NCBI RefSeq assembly: GCF_000150275.1
Contig: NW_002060943.1
Span: 4,484,008 to 4,548,007, forward strand
Source: Trichoplax adhaerens
Lineage: Eukaryota; Placozoa; Uniplacotomia; Trichoplacea; Trichoplacidae
Reading direction: 5' to 3'
DNA: 64,000 bases
Shown here: positions 63,560 to 64,000 of the stretch, piece after piece
Layout of the letters: every line of letters begins with the position of its first letter
Numbering within the stretch: the first letter of the stretch is position 1
Notes under the pieces: generated by a model
What the model was told of the DNA's origin: nothing
Database searches by the model: none
The model's input: the letters and a program-made list of their open reading frames with translations, nothing else
Program-made: the position numbers and the translations under genes

Positions 63560-64000
63560 ACAAAGAACGCATCCTTTAAGTTGCTGTCATGGATTCCTAT
63601 TCGTTTTGTGATCGATCGATCACTTAATTATAAACTATCCAATTACGTTGTACGCAAACCGTAACGTAAGCTCGAGCTACTCCCAGATTAGAAGACAGTC
63701 ATGTATGTAAAATGTAGGTTTAAAAAATACCCAGCTACTGTTAGTCACTGTCTTGGATTCCTATTCTCCTCACTTACTCCTCTCGTTTTGTGATCGATCG
63801 ATCGGTTAATTATAAACTATCCAATTACATTGTACGCAAACCGTAATGTAAGCTCGTGCTACTCCCAGATTAGAAGACAGTCATGTATGTAAAATGTAGG
63901 TTTAAAAAAATACCCAGCTACTGTTAGTCACTGTCTTGGATTCCTATTCTCCTCACTTACCCCTCTCGTTTTGTGATCGATCGATCACTTAATTATAAAC
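63560..64000. repeat. Tandem satellite, period 182-183 bases, running off the window
   Basis: The motif cgttttgtgatcgatcgatc recurs at 63602, 63784 and 63967. The bodies between are almost identical (attataaactatccaatta … gtacgcaaaccgtaa … gtaagctcg … cccagattagaagacagtca … taggtttaaa … acccagctactgttagtcac). The 182/183 difference comes from one extra A in an A-run. The first copy lacks about 17 bases (ctcctcacttactcctc) before the motif. Copies contain the palindrome gtgatcgatcgatcac, except that the middle copy changes it to gtgatcgatcgatcgg. The high identity points to recent amplification. Confidence 0.9.

Noticed and set aside
1-64000. CRISPR arrays, operons, bacterial promoters or prophage
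   Set aside because: The genes are intron-rich and of animal type. The tandem repeats found have 5-base, ~193-base or ~183-base periods without repeat-spacer structure.

Overview
The window is a piece of a nuclear genome from an animal. It is AT-rich, its genes are split into many short exons by GT..AG introns mostly 50-400 bases long, and its proteins are typically metazoan: a multi-doublecortin/ricin-lectin protein, a TBC Rab-GAP, and tandem calponin-homology and ankyrin-repeat proteins. No organism can be named from the sequence alone. Compact intron-rich genes, an AT-rich background and GTACT-type repeats would suit a non-bilaterian such as a placozoan or sponge; this is inference. I rebuilt exons by hand from splice signals, reading frame and intron phase, because the long open frames show only fragments of the real genes.

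Layout. 1-1435: nothing certain. 1436-14438 (minus): one large gene of about 35 exons for a DCDC1-like protein with about six doublecortin (DCX) modules and at least two ricin-B/beta-trefoil-like segments. One intron holds a four-copy tandem repeat of about 193 bases. 14439-45780: a gene-poor stretch of about 31 kb with diverged ~200-base repeats, hairpins, microsatellites, one intronless DNA-binding ORF of the pogo/CENP-B transposase type (27506-27940, minus), several weak coding-like patches, a 50-N gap (44232-44281) and clusters of palindromic GTACT/AGTAC repeats.

45782-50162 (plus): a TBC-domain Rab GTPase-activating protein with both catalytic fingers and a basic tail like a nuclear localisation signal. 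51207 to about 55050 (plus): a gene with two calponin-homology (CH) domains. About 55599-61616 (plus): a coiled-coil plus ankyrin-repeat gene, which may be the 3' half of the CH gene (tandem CH + ankyrin in one protein) or a separate gene. 61617-64000: repeats and hairpins ending in a tandem satellite of 182-183-base period that runs off the window edge.

Functionally, the DCX protein points to microtubules or cilia, the CH protein to actin or microtubules, and the TBC protein to Rab-controlled membrane traffic. There is no operon-like coupling. The three right-hand genes lie on the plus strand, and the DCDC1-like gene lies on the other strand about 31 kb away.
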